A program made the translations under genes and the position numbers. The notes beneath the pieces were generated by a model. That model was not told where the DNA came from. It ran no database searches and saw only the letters and a program-made list of their open reading frames with translations. A stretch of DNA of 64,000 nucleotides from Lonicera japonica (Eukaryota > Streptophyta > Magnoliopsida > Dipsacales > Caprifoliaceae), in NCBI GenBank assembly GCA_021464415.1, contig CM038469.1:9526501-9590500 (forward strand), written 5' to 3'. This document shows positions 12,681-25,040 of this stretch, piece by piece; the stretch's first letter is position 1, and every line of letters starts with the position of its first letter.

Positions 12681-13897
12681 AAATTGCTGAATTTGTGGCC
12701 AAGTATTTAGATTGCTAGCAAGTGAACGAAAAACATCAGAAACCTGCGGGATTGTTATTGTTACAGTTATTACCAATTCCAGAATAAAAATTGGAATATA
12801 TAACGATGGATTTTGTATCGGGACTTCCACGCTCAAAGAAAATACATGATGCAATATGGGTTATTGTTGATATGTTAACGAAATCAACATATTTCTTGGC
12901 AGTAGAGATGAGTTATTCTATGGATAAATATGCTCATATATATGCTGATGAGATTATTTGGTTGAATGGGGCTCCAGTTTTTATTGTATGTGATAGAGAT
13001 CCAAAGTTTACTTCCAAATTTTGGCCAAGCTTGCAGCATGTCATGGGGACTAAATTGTAATTCAGTGTTGCGTTTCATCTTTAAACAGACGAGCAATAAA
13101 AAAGGACTATACAAATTATATATGATATATTGAGGGCGAGTGTTTTAGATTTTTAAGGGAACTGTGATGACTATTTGGCATTGATAGAATTTGCACATAA
13201 TAACAGCTACAAGTCTATGATTAGTATGGCACCTTATGAAGAATTGCATGGAATAAAATGTAGAACTCCTTTTGAGTTGGGATGATGTGGGCGAAATAAA
13301 ACTACTGGGTCCAGATTCAATTGAAATTACAACTGCAAAGGTGAAGGTAATACGAGAACGCATGAATATTACTTAGGATAGGCATAAAAGCTATGTAGAT
13401 AATTGAACAATGGACTCGAAATTTGAAGTGGGAGATTATTATTTTTATGGATTTCACCATAAAAAGGAATTATAAGGTTTGGAAAGAAAGTGAAGTTAAG
13501 TTCAAGATATATTGGACCCTAGGAGATTTTGGAAGGAATATGACAAGTTTCGTATCGATTATCTTTGCCTCTAGACTTGTCAAGGTTGTATAATGTGTTT
13601 CATGTATCAATGCTTCGAAAATACATAGCTGATCCATCTCACGTATTGGCTTCAAAACCAATAGAACTAAAGGAAGATTTGACGTACACAAAACAACCGG
13701 TGAAAATTTTAGACCATAAAAAGCACATGCTTCGAGATAAATTTATTCCATTGGTTAAGGTGCTATAGAGGAGTCAGTCAGTAGAGAAAGCCACATGGGA
13801 GAGTGAAGAAAATATGAACGCTTAATACCCTTTTATTTATTTTTAAGTGAAGGTACGCTTAATTTCGAGGACCAAATTTCTTTAATAAAGGGAGAAT
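12681..13897 (+). pseudogene. Ty3/gypsy integrase fragment, plus copy
   Basis: The frame at 12791-13060 starts with MDFVSGLPRSKKIHDAIWVI and continues through the integrase core with VIVDMLTKSTYFLAVEMSYS and DRDPKFTSKFW. The preceding bases encode an HQKPAGLL linker typical of gypsy elements. The tail at 13565-13768 has LSRLYNVFHVSMLRKYIADP. A purine-rich tract AAAGGGAGAA (13887-13896) lies directly before the LTR start, as expected for a polypurine tract. Frame breaks around 13060-13560 inactivate it. It is closely related to the minus fragment next door. Confidence 0.85.
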
Positions 13898-15560
13898 TGC
13901 GACGTCTCGAATCTTGAACAAGTATTTAGAATCATTTAAACATGTTAAAGCATTTATCAGTATTTATAATCATGTTTATGCATTTGGTAATATGAATTTA
14001 TGCTAAGTGTGCGGTAAATAGTGGAATTGTGCATTTTTCCATCAATTTGATTTTGTAAGAAGAATGTGAGTTAAGTGCGTTTAAATTATGTTAGAATAAA
14101 AATTCATGAGGAGCTCATGTTAAATTAAACATGTAAGTGAATTTAATTGTGTAACATAGAAATAGAAGTAAGTTGTGTATAAATAACATAAGCATGTGCT
14201 AGGCGTCACTCTCAAGTAAAAGTTGTACATGACACATTCATTGAGGAGCTTGTGTTATGTAATATTCATTTGTTATGCTAAAAAATTTAAGATAAAAGTG
14301 AGAGAAAAATGATAAAAAAGAAAAATAGAGGATAAACAAGAAAAATTAGAGAAATAAAGTTTGGTAAGGTTAAACTATGTTATATTTGTTTTTATCATCC
14401 TTTCATTTTGTTGGTACTATTTGAAATTGGAAAACCATGATTGAAAATGAAAGAACATGCTTTTGGGTTTGTTTCTTTGTGTTCTTGTGTGTTGTGATGA
14501 TGTAATTTGATTTTCTTGATTATGAAGATATATAATTAGTGAGAAAAGTAAAAAAAAATCAAGCTTAAAATGAGTTTTGTGTTGTTTCTTGATATTTAGT
14601 AAGGTTTTGTATAAAATTTGATTGAAAACAAAATGAAAACCTTAGAAGTTTTTACGTTATGGCAGATTGGTGCCATCATACGATAATTGCTCTAACTGTT
14701 AATAGAAAACTCCGATTAGTACCCCATAAATTGCATTAGAAAGTATATACATAGAGCTTTCCAAAAATATATGGTAGAACATCTAGTTCTCAGCCAATTA
14801 TTACAGTTTAATCTATAAAGTTGCACCATGTCTAAATGTTGTTTTCTGGACAACACGCATTTATTGAATTATTTTGTGAATATTTGATGTTTTAGCTGTT
14901 GGATCATACTCAAATTTTGATATATTATTTATAAACATGTTGTATAACTACTATAAAAATTGAAGAATGATCGAAGCAGAGAAAGTGCCTCGTATGTGCA
15001 GGGGATCCAGACTGCACCTAATTTGAATGATTGTAATGCATTGTAAACTAACAAGTGCATAAGTACTATACATTTGTGTAATTGTATTGTATTTTGTACA
15101 CTTATAAATGATTATATTAAGGTGGAATTAGAGTTCTAGTTTTGTTGGATTGATATGTGAAGGAACTAGTACTTCTATTGTACCGAATAAATAGAACTCG
15201 GAATTACATTGGTGTGGCTTTAGGTGAGTGTACACGCTTGAAAGCTATTTTACATTTAAATGTATAAATGTGAAGGTTGGTATTAGATGTATATTGATAG
15301 CGTTGTGATTGGTGAAATGGAATTTAGTCGTGACTTGACTGAAAGAGGATTAAGGAAAAGTACATCTGATACTTTGTATGAGCGCTAGGTGAGGGGAATT
15401 AAATGTGATTATATGTGATATATATACACTTTTACAAATTATTTTAAATATGGAGAGTGGAGAGATAACAAGGATTGTATTTTTACAATTAATTTGATAT
15501 ATAAATAAAGTTGAATTTTATTTTTATCGCAATTTCAGACCCACTCGAGTTGGATCTTTA
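13898..15560 (+). mobile_element. Ty3/gypsy 3' LTR (plus), end approximate
   Basis: It begins TGCGACGTCTCGAATC after the polypurine tract. It shares several blocks with the minus LTR at 9836-10420, and its last part (TTTTATTTTTATCG..TTTC.GACCCA) matches the end of the LTR at 31240-31922. A clean CA end could not be located; the last match is near 15560. Confidence 0.65.
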
Positions 15561-15879
15561 TATTTTTAGTATCGAAGATGTAGTTGTGTTGCCCCTTCAC
15601 CTTTGGGTAAGAGTTTTATTTTAAATTTTGAGGTCGATTTTTTTTTAAAAGAAAGTAGATTGTAACACTCTATATTTTTATGTTGATTGAAATTATATTT
15701 TTATATGTATATAGGTGTATGTATGGGGTCCACGTAACAGGTTTGTGATTTTTTCTCAATGCATGTATGTATATTTTTTGGATTTATTAGAGTTGACAAT
15801 TTAATAGGTTGTTATACGAGAATACACGAAACAAAATTCTTTTTATAACTATGGTACTTTCAAAACTTATTTGGATATA
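15561..15879. other. Unassigned spacer before the viral block
   Basis: AT-rich sequence between the gypsy LTR and the sequence shared by both viral ORF1 copies. No feature was recognised. Confidence 0.4.
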
Positions 15880-17408
15880 TAAAGTACTTTTCAACTTAAT
15901 TAGGAAAATATATATTTTAGACTTTTTGTCCTTATTAGACAACTTTATAAATTAGACTTTGACCTTTAGACTTGGTTATAAATTATATTGTAACCTTTCA
16001 TATTTAAAAAAGAGACAAGTTATCCCAAACTCCTATCCTCACAGGCTTCAAACAATATACGTTGTTTTCATAGATGCTCCTTGGGAAATATTCCCTTGCA
16101 TCTACGCCTCTATTTTTGGAACAAATCTAGACTACCAACCAATTTCGACTCACCATATCGGAGCAGAATGGTGTTTAACAACTCAGATTGAAGGTTGTTC
16201 ACATATACTTTAAAAACTCAGAAAGCAAGCAGGTTATTGCAGGAGCAATAAATTGCTTATTAGACTAAAACCAATATTTATTATTCGTTTTGCAACAAAC
16301 TCATATAGATCTCTAAAAGATCATATCAGACATCTAGCTTCTGGATTTAGATGCCAAAAATAATACCAAAAAGATTAAAATCTTAAATAAACAAATCCCT
16401 TCAGATTTTGTTGCAACATTGAGAGAAATTCTCAATATAACTAGAGAAACAAAAAATATTTGCAAAGAACAAAATTCTTCTCTAGAGACAAGAATTGACG
16501 AATTAACTAAACGTATTCACCAATTAGACATCTAGCTCATAAGATTATCTACTGAGTAATCTAAGATTATACCTAGACTACATAACTATATTCCAAATAT
16601 ATAAAATATGAAAATAATTAACTCAGATTGGAAAGAGGTACCAAGAGGAATCATTCCTCAAGATATATCAAACTTTTATCGAAAGATAATAGACAAGATG
16701 AGTGATGAAAGATTCTCGCGTAGATTTATAAAATCAGAAATCAATAATGCTAATAAAGCAACAATCTGCATTCTAGATAGACTAAACTTCATTTCTATAA
16801 CTATAGCAGCTACCCAAAACTGTGAGTATAATTTTACTTAAAGCCTAAGAAATGATTTGCAAGCTAAGACTGAAGATTAAGAACCTTCTATAATAACTTT
16901 GTTAAGTTTCAACAAAACTTAGCATACTATCTAGACCATAAACGGGAGAACTATTTTAAGACTCAAGAAACTACCATAAAAGAATTTCAAGAGAATTCAT
17001 CTAAGGAAGAAAGACAATTAAGAGAAAACATGAATGGAATACAAGCCATTTATGAGAAATCTAGCCATACTAGTTAAGCAGATTTAGATACACCTCACAT
17101 ATTGATGTATGTCAATAAACTTTAAAAAAATTTCAAGGCTTTAGAAGCTAGACTTGTAGAAGAAATTGCTTCTAGACGAAACTTATAAAATATCAATGTG
17201 CTAAAATTAAAGAAATATATTTCATCAGCATATAGCTCTCTAAAAGAGAACACTAAGACTATCAATGATGAATTATACATTAAACTGTATAAAGACTAGT
17301 TTGCCCTTAGGGAAACCCTTATTAGCCAAATTAAAAGACAAAATGATTACTCAGAATCATTAGAAATAATATAGAAGAAAATTGAACAAAAACAAGTTAC
17401 TACTTTTG
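15880..17408 (+). pseudogene. Endogenous caulimovirid ORF1, N-terminal part, copy 1
   Basis: The leader-like stretch 15880-16010 and the following coding remnant match 61550-63305, which includes a degenerate primer-binding site deleted here. Readable pieces include IFGTNLDYQPI (about 16108), SDWKEVPRGIIPQDIS (16625) and a lysine/glutamate-rich coiled-coil-like region to 17400. Many stops and short frame shifts break it. The order leader, N-terminal coiled-coil region, movement domain agrees with petuvirus/florendovirus-type ORF1 polyproteins. Assignment of this part rests on position, not on a diagnostic motif. Confidence 0.6.
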
Positions 17409-20270
17409 TGACATCCCGAATCCCGTTATGAGGTTTAGACCTCCGAGACCCGGTTAATCACGGTACCATGCGCGACGGCTGGTTTGAAGTGCATAACTAA
17501 AAACTTATATAATAGTAATTTACACAAAAGGGCTTATTTTAGAAAATTTTGGCATGTAGAATTCGTATTTATAATAAAATCGCCCTGTAAATAAACAATT
17601 AAAAGCCATATGTTTTCTCTCTTCATAATCTAACTCCACATTCACGGTAACAATATCTTATAAAATTCAAACCCTCCAACGAGGCCCCAAATTCAATAAA
17701 AGGTCTTTACAAATCATATGAATTGAAATGAATACAATTGAATAATACAACAGTACTAATGGTAATAAATATGTATGATTCCTAAGTTACAAGTCGTCCT
17801 CGAACGACTACGACGGTTCATGGTCACTAGAGGTTCTAATCCATACTCGTATCGTCCCAAAGAAGTACCTGCAAAACTGTTGAAAAATAGGAGTAAGCCA
17901 AACACGGGTTCAGTGGGAACTATAAGAGTTTTGTATACAAAATAAGTTCTAAAACCATGTATGCCATGCATAATAATGAAAATAATTTTGTTATAATCAT
18001 GCGTATATATTTGCCATCTCTATAATTCTTTATGAACTTCTATATATATATTAATGCAATGAAAATCCTTTTATGTGCAATGCATCCCAAGTGCTATCCA
18101 TCCCAAAAAATACGAGAAATATATCTGAAGGGATTGCCAGAATATATGTAAATAATAATAACGAGGTATATACATCTCCAAAGTACAATATACCAATATA
18201 AAGAAGTACACCATAATAACAAAGGGCATAAGAAAAGTAAAGGCACTAATCTTATATTCCTCAATCTCAATCCAATATATAACATCTAGGATTTACTCTA
18301 CAGTGCACTGCGATTCGGATCTAAGCCCCCAAGGCTAGGGTATGCAGCTCCCAAGGCTGGGTCCCCCCATGGACCACTTAGATGGTGTAGGGTATGCCGC
18401 ATTGCGGGGTCCCCCTACGGACCATAGAGTATGCCGCTCTAAAAGCGGGTCTACACGGACCAGGGTATATAGCCACCAGGGCTAGGTCAACCCCATGGAC
18501 CATTAGTGCTTTACAAAACTAGGAAATCAATAGAAAGAAATTTTCAAGGAATATACTCGTACATACCGTAATACATATATATATATACATATATCTAATC
18601 TCCCTACAAGTCTTCCTATGTACCCCATCTAGTCCTTGTACAAGCTACATAAGCCACCAATCATGTATACGTAAGAGCTGGATAGATGGATAGATAGATA
18701 GATAGATAGATCGATCATCTTATGATGCATTTAATATACATATGCCATTAAGGAGACTAATACCGTCACATGATTATATCCATGTAATGCTTGAACAACT
18801 CAATGAGTAGACTATCATCAATAAAGTAATTAGTTTGTTCAATAGAGTGTGTATCTCATGGATATAATCATCATTAGGTTGAAACCAAAATCATGGTTCG
18901 AAATCACTATTTATCAAGTTCGTAGCCCTATTTAGAAAACACTGCTAGGTTGTTACTGAAATAGTGGGTTTCTACCAAAATCCTGGTGTTCGTAATCCAA
19001 TGGCATGCTTATATTATTTACATTATAAGAAGAATATATCACATATGTATATGAGCAATTTCTCCTCATCAACTCAGTAATACATGAAAGGATAATTATA
19101 TACGCACATATAAGTTGTATGGTGCCAGATCCATAACAAATCCCATAATAACCCAAATATACATGTAGAACAAACATGTATAACTTATATGGTTCTAAGT
19201 TCATATCAAGTGTAAAAGAGTCCAAATCTTGTATAACTACTCTTCTTTAATCCATAACAATAAATATACGACTTCAACCCAAGTATACGCGCTAATGGTT
19301 ATTACCTAGGACTTGGGGTACTAAACATATAGTATGATTCATACCTGTTAATATGAAACCGCAATAAAACATGGATAAATTAGGGAAAATCAACAACAAA
19401 TACTACCCACAACCCCATGTATGTATAATTCAATCAAGCTCTTAAGAGAAATCCCCAATTTAGTTAAAATCAAACATACAACACATGATATTATGAACAT
19501 AAGTTTGAGTACTAGTGTTCACACCTCAAATAAGTAAAAACCTCGAGCTAATGATGCGTAGACATCGAATAGCAAGCCTTGGCTCGAGCTCAAGCTTCAA
19601 TGGGGGTTAAAGGAGGAAGGAGATGATGAATAGTGTAGGATTTTGCCCAAATCTTGCGTAGACATGGAAATCCCTTAATAATCCCTTAAGGAGCTCTCAT
19701 CCTTCTCTCTCTAGACCCCTCTATGTGTTGTGGTCGAAAATGGGAGAGGATAAGGTGTTTGTTGTATAAAAATGGGGGTCAAGGGCTTAAAAACACGATT
19801 TTGACCAGATTTCAGGCCATCAGTCGACTGATGGCTTGCCCTTAGTCGACTGATGGTGTCCACTGCCAGCACACTTGGTAATTCGGCCACTTCGCGCGTC
19901 GTTTCGGTCCTCAAGATGCGAGAACTGGGTTTTGGCCAAAACACAAAAGTTTTAGGTATCGAACCACCTTTATAATGGCACAAACGGGGACTAATTTGAA
20001 CCTCGGATGAGAGAGTTATGGCCTTCCAAAGTTGGCCAAAAACTCACTTCGATAAAAATTCGATTTTTCGACGTTAGTCGTCAAACTCAACCGTGGCTTT
20101 CCGAATGCATTCCAACCTTGCACGCATACTTAATATCATTAAAATGACATATTGGAAGTGTTGGATCGACCATGGAAGTTCCCGAACAAAAATCGGCTCC
20201 TTGGCGGAGAATTTTGCCTTCAATGGGCTTAAGAGAAAAATTATCGCGGGCTAAAATTCGAGGTGTTACA
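17409..20270 (+). mobile_element. Solo LTR, gypsy-type, 2.86 kb, inside the viral ORF1
   Basis: It starts TGACATCCCGAATCCCG and ends CGAGGTGTTACA, the ends of a plant gypsy LTR. The flanking five bases are TTTTG (17404-17408) and ATTTG (20271-20275), a target duplication with one mismatch. No internal retroelement domains are present, so this is a solo LTR left by recombination. Viral coding sequence resumes straight after it. It entered after the viral sequence and therefore gives a relative age. Confidence 0.8.
18310..18510 (+). repeat. GC-richer short tandem repeat block within the solo LTR
   Basis: Four to five imperfect units of roughly 45-60 bases carry GGGTATGC(C/A)G..., GGGTC and ACGGACCA or CATGGACCA. 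Sub-repeats of this kind are common in long gypsy LTRs. A GATA microsatellite follows at about 18682-18712. Confidence 0.65.
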
Positions 20271-20275
20271 ATTTG

Positions 20276-21158
20276 TAAGTTCAAAGAAACCCCATCTGTC
20301 ATAATAAAAGAAGATTCTTCAATAGGAAGAATTAGAAACAATGGGTTAGACAATACTAAAAGAGTAGCTAGCCTTATTTCTAGCATTGGACATCAAAATA
20401 TGATGATCCAAAGAATTAGAGACTTCTCTTCCAACATAAGAACATGGTGGAAAGAAAGAAATATTTTACAGCCACTTCAATGGAAAGAATGAGGAGAAAT
20501 GGACAGAAAATATGTAGAAGAATCCATAAGTAATGGACAACTTCCTCCAGTTAGATACATAGACCTGTTCCGTGAAAGAGCTATCCCAAAGACCCATAGC
20601 TACAATATGACTTATTGTAGTAGAAATCATATCCTCAAAAAAAATTATACAGAAATTCATATATTTGAACCAGAATGGTTACGATCAAGAGAAACAGTTA
20701 GGAATTTTTAATTCCTAACCTTTGGACTCTTCCAAGCAAGAATCCAATGACTTCATAGACCTTAAAATGGAGTTAACATCCTTTGTTGCCTAGTTGACAA
20801 AAGATGGAAGGATTTTCAGAAAAGCCTAGTTGGAATAGCCCAATTAGAGATGTCAGACAATATAGGATACTTCAATGTCACCCTGGCATTTACAGTATCT
20901 ATACTAACAGCTAAACACTTCAAGTTAATCTTATATGCCACATGCTACGAAGATTACGTGTTACCAGACGAAAATATTAACATAGAATATCAAAGTTATG
21001 TTAAGTTTTCCCAGAAAGCATTCGAAAGAATGCAACCAGGTATTCCACAAGGAAGAGTGAATGAACAAATCCTTGTTAAAATGAATACATTAGACTTTAA
21101 TAATACATACATTATAAAAAACACTGGACCTATAAGAGAACATGCTAAGACTCTCTAA
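20276..21158 (+). pseudogene. Endogenous caulimovirid movement-protein region
   Basis: Frames at 20499-20711 and 20850-21158 carry the pattern of the petuvirus-like movement domain of ORF1. A short LVDKRWKDFQKSLVGIAQ-type strand (about 20790-20840) is followed by a domain ending in YVKFSQKAFERMQPGIPQG (about 20993-21051). In these viruses the 30K-type movement protein lies at the ORF1 N-terminus and widens plasmodesmata. One stop or frame change separates the two readable parts (20711-20850). The solo LTR removed continuity with the upstream part. Family-level assignment is from memory of such proteins. Confidence 0.6.
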
Positions 21159-21219
21159 CAACTGCTAGAACAAGCTTTTATATATTGCACAAAATAATAT
21201 TACAGGCAATATTAATATA

Positions 21220-22917
21220 CAGTTTGCTCCTCCAAAGTTCAAAGCAAAGAGTATTAGAACAGAGGAATCAAGATTTAGAAATATGGGAGATTCAACAATT
21301 GATGATCCTTCAGAAGGAGAATGTAGTATTGCTAGCACTACTATAATGTTACAAGATGCTCCAAACTTTAGACCAAGAAAATCTCTAAACAATCATAATA
21401 TTTTGTATGAAAAGGCCAGAATCCAAAATTTTGGACAAGACCTAACAGAACAAAAAAGAGACACATACAAAAATAATCTTGAGAGAAGTAAATCGACTAG
21501 ATACAACATGATGATATATAGCGAATTTATAAAAGACTTAAGAAATTCTCAGGATACTAAAGAGCTCCTAAGAAAATTAAGATTTCAAGAAAAAGAAAAA
21601 GAGCAATTATTTCCAGTCGCCACGCCAATCCTAGGAGGAAGCAATGCTAAGACATAAGAAACTTCTAGAAGCAGGTTCAATTTATTTGAAACTCCTGCAG
21701 CTATAAATATTCCTATTTATAGTGAAAGTATTATTAAGACTAAACCAGACTATGTCAAAGGATTACTCACGACAGCTATAGACTTTCAAAGTACAAATAA
21801 TATGGCATCAGTAGCCATTAACCAAATAGGTATCTACCTAAACCTAGACAATGTACAAGACAGAAAGAATGCCTTAAAAGAATGGCAAGATCAGATGCAC
21901 ATGTGCTTCGCGTCTAACGAAAGTTAGGATGTAGAATCATGTAGAAGCTATGCTAAGCAATCACTAAAAAGAATTGAAAAAAACTACTTAGATATTTTAA
22001 GAACAGCAACATACGAAGTTAGTATAGCTAAATTAGTAAGATTTAATGAGACAAGAGATCAAAGATCTGTAAACAGGTATTTGCAACTATTAACAGCCGA
22101 ATTCATTAAAGCAAGCCACCTTGCCTAAGAATAAGAAGTAGATGTGGCAAAAACTAAGTTATCATTACTTAGTATATGCAGTTTAGACAAGATCAATGAA
22201 TATAGTAATAACTATGAAACATTGTATTACCAGATAAAAGAGTTCATTACAACTCTTAAAGACGAGTATTTTAGAAAACTCCCAGGTATTTGACATCTTC
22301 TTATCAATGAATATAGAAAGTGGCATGGAGTTAATAACATTAAAGAAGATACTCTCGAAGAAAGAATAAATTTTGCAAAAGACTACATAATAGCAAAAAG
22401 ACGCGACAAAGCACAAGACACTTTGATTAAAGAGATATTTAAAAATATGCTTTCAATCAAAGATGAGAGAGATATAGCACCGATTCAATAGGAATGTGGA
22501 AGAAGTACTTCCAAGGTCCATAAAAAAAACATTGAAAACAGACTTTCAAAGTTACGATTAATACAGACCCTAATAAAAAAAATATAAATTTAAAAAATCG
22601 ACTAGTTTTAAAAATCCAAAGAAAATTAAGAAATTATTTCCTAGAAGAAGATATTTCAAGAAGAATTTAGACAGCAGAAAGAAAGTTTCCAATTATAGAA
22701 AGGACGAAAATAAGAAACCAACATCCTACAATTCAAGAAATGAATGTTGGGTGTGTGGAAAAACATGACATTTCACTAGAAACTATTCTCAAAGAGAGAA
22801 CAAAGAAATAAAACCTAGCGTTAGACTTATAGAAGTTATGCTTACCCAAGCTGATTCTTAAGACTTACTCATATACAATATTGAGTTATCAAACTTCGAA
22901 GTAGATGACGATGCTAG
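21220..22917 (+). pseudogene. Endogenous caulimovirid coat-protein region with decayed zinc knuckle
   Basis: Readable stretches at 21283-21657 and 21700-22450 are rich in charged residues. They are followed by a basic tract and then, at about 22745-22790, a retroviral-type zinc knuckle of the form C-x2-C-x4-H-x4-C. Here the glycine before the histidine is a stop codon and the last cysteine is a tyrosine. Coat proteins of Caulimoviridae carry this basic-plus-CCHC arrangement to bind genomic nucleic acid. Stops at about 21655, 21926, 22126, 22290 and 22490 show it cannot be expressed. Confidence 0.65.
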
Positions 22918-23515
22918 TTGTATAGTGCATACACAACTGAGTCAGATACCGAATCATCTTCTGAAGAAAAACAATTCAAAGAATGTTTTGTCATCACAAC
23001 AATTGATGATGATGAACCAATAGAAGAAGCCATTTATCTATATTATGAAGAAGACATTTACTGCTGCAATTTAACGAAGTATGGCGACATTCTCAACCAG
23101 AGAAGATGGTTATAATACCTCAGTGCTACACGAATCTAAGCCATATGTGTAAATTCGAAATGAAATGTAACCCTACAGACATCATTTGTGATTATTGTTT
23201 TACAACAATATCACTTGAATTATTCATTGTATGCATTACATACAAACTTCATTACCATGAAGACTGCAGGAGACATGAATTTCGTACTATGTATGAAAAT
23301 AAGTATGATCACATACTAGACACAGACATAGATAAATACTATCAAGAAATTGATACAAATAGACTCAAGAAAATTAAGGAGGGAAAGAAAAAGATAGACG
23401 AAAGTCCTCCTAAGACAATCCCTGATATTCCAAATCCCTTAAAAAGAATTGAAATCAGAGAACATAATAATCTAAGAATCCTTAATCAAGACTACTCTCT
23501 GCTATCAATTAAGTG
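22918..23515 (+). pseudogene. Viral ORF1 C-terminal acidic region and Cys/His cluster
   Basis: The frame at 22918-23115 encodes an acidic serine/glutamate-rich segment. The next frame, 23106-23515 (136 aa), is still open. It holds Cys28, Cys31, Cys43, His49, His51 and Cys54, spaced like a small zinc-binding fold, followed by a lysine-rich linker. It ends in a stop at 23513-23515. Immediately beyond it the sequence switches to the inverted viral leader part. I do not recognise a named domain, and no protease or RT follows on this strand. Confidence 0.5.
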
Positions 23516-23644
23516 AAGTAAAAATTAAGTGGTTTGACCAAAGGACCACTTTGTCTTATATGAGGGGACCACTTGTAATTAAAAGTTCTCTCTAGTCTTT
23601 CTTAAATTAATTATATCTATCCTTATTGTTTTAAGAATAAGAAT

Positions 23645-24459
23645 TTAGTCTGACCAATTTATATCATCTATATCTGGATTTATATTGCCGTCTACATTAA
23701 AATTATCAGATGGGTCTTCTGCTGGTGAATCACTATCTGGTTCTCTTGGTGGAGATGGTGGAGGAGGTCTAAGTGTTTCACTCCAGCTTAATCCGTTTGG
23801 ACACTGATGGAGCTGTGAGGCTGTCAATGGTCTCCATGGAAAGTCTAAAGCTTCTAGTCTATCATCCAGAATATTCCAGTTTATATCATATAGAATATCT
23901 CTAACGGGATTTAGGATATTGTTTTTTATTAACGAGTCTAATTCTTGATTTTCGTAGTCGGATAGCAACTGTTTATAAGCAAACAAGTTATACGTACTGG
24001 TTGTCTCAATAAATCTGAGACGTCTAATTTCCCCATTTTTTCATATGAATTCTGTTGTTTTCTTCTTTCCACAAACTTTAATTTTTCTAAAGTTCTTTGC
24101 AATATATGTCTAAGATCATGTATGCATTCGATAACGTCTATTTGAACGTTATATCTTCCTTGAGGGAGGTCTCTTTGAGAATTATTAACTTCCTCTTCGT
24201 CTAAACTTTCTACTAAGGATTTAATATAATTATCCGTAGCAATTTCTAAGTCTAGAAGTTTCCTTACTTCTCTACTCACTCATTTGTAAACGTGGTGTAT
24301 GTAAGAAAAGGTTCCTCCTGATCTGAAGTGTGCAATACACACTAGTCTTTGTTCGTCTGGGCTAATTAAACCCCACCTCAATATAGGTTGGGTACTTCTA
24401 ACGTCTATCTGATTTACGAAGTTTTCATAATCTCTGTCTGTATTGCTCATAAATTAATA
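23645..24459 (-). pseudogene. Viral post-leader ORF (unassigned), left-arm copy
   Basis: On the minus strand the coding remnant starts MSNTDRDYENFVNQ and contains STQPILRWGLISPDEQRLV. A stop near 24283 is followed by a frame 24279-23938, and then a frame from 23986 to 23645 with a proline-rich stretch (PPPPSPPREP) and an acidic end, DINWSD. The right-arm copy at 29981-30815 shows the same order with different breaks. I know no named domain in it. It lies directly after the promoter and leader, so it would be the first sizeable ORF of the viral RNA in this component. Confidence 0.65.
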
Positions 24460-24639
24460 ATTATGTACGAATTTTTCTTGTCTTAAAATTTTAGCTAGTA
24501 ATAAATATTCACAAATAAGTTTAAACAGTAATATACCTGAATAAAACGTCTGGTCCACCTTGTTTTCGATCGCTTTTCTTGCCTTCTTCTTCCGTCTACG
24601 GCCTGTTCTATCTTCTTTGCGTTTGTTCTCGTTGTTCAT
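24454..24639 (-). CDS. Small basic leader ORF, left-arm copy
   Basis: A 61-residue frame starting MNNENKRKEDRTGRRRKKK. Its first 30 residues are mostly lysine and arginine, followed by a hydrophobic stretch. It ends just before, and slightly overlaps, the ORF starting MSNT. The right arm has a related sequence near 29790-29970 broken by a stop. Its conservation in both arms supports a real viral ORF; its role is unknown. Confidence 0.4.
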   Translation of the reverse strand: MNNENKRKEDRTGRRRKKKARKAIENKVDQTFYSGILLFKLICEYLLLAKILRQEKFVHNY

Positions 24640-24879
24640 CCACCTAAAAGGATTGGTCGTCCGTTTTCTGCCGACGCCTCAACGCCTAACGCACCCTTGT
24701 TAACGGCTCACGGCTACGACATCTGCCAGTGACGACTCAAAACCGACCACTCACTAATCTTGAATGAATCAGAGAAAAAGTCCTTACTAGGAATTCGTGT
24801 AAATATAGGTCTAATTTTTGAAATAAATTAAGCAAAACTCAGAGATCTAATGGAAGTCGTACTGAAGATGAAACATAAA

Positions 24880-25040
24880 TTTTATTCAAGAAATATTACT
24901 ATTACAAACTACTTGCTTTTCTTTTTACTAACTAAAGGAAGCTTTACTCGCCCATGCTTTGTAAAGTAACTAGTCTAAGCTGTGAATGAAAAAACTCGTA
25001 CTTACAAATGAAAACTGACTCTCCTTTTATAGAGGAGATA
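24880..25040 (-). promoter_or_regulatory. Viral pregenomic RNA promoter and polyadenylation signal, left copy
   Basis: On the minus strand a TATAAAAGG box covers 25023-25031. AATAAA lies about 140 bases downstream (complement of 24881-24886). A poly(A) signal that close after the start is the caulimovirid pattern that gives terminal redundancy in the genomic RNA. The right copy has the same spacing. Confidence 0.65.

Noticed and set aside
12884..13114. Minus-strand frames of 76 and 72 residues near 13 kb
   Set aside because: Opposite strand of the plus-oriented integrase fragment.
19711..19983. 90-residue minus-strand frame inside the solo LTR
   Set aside because: Lies in LTR sequence, shows no domain, and LTRs do not normally encode proteins.
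20087..20492. Two overlapping frames on opposite strands at the right end of the solo LTR
   Set aside because: They run across the LTR/virus border, so they are chimeric by chance. Only the part after 20276 belongs to the virus.
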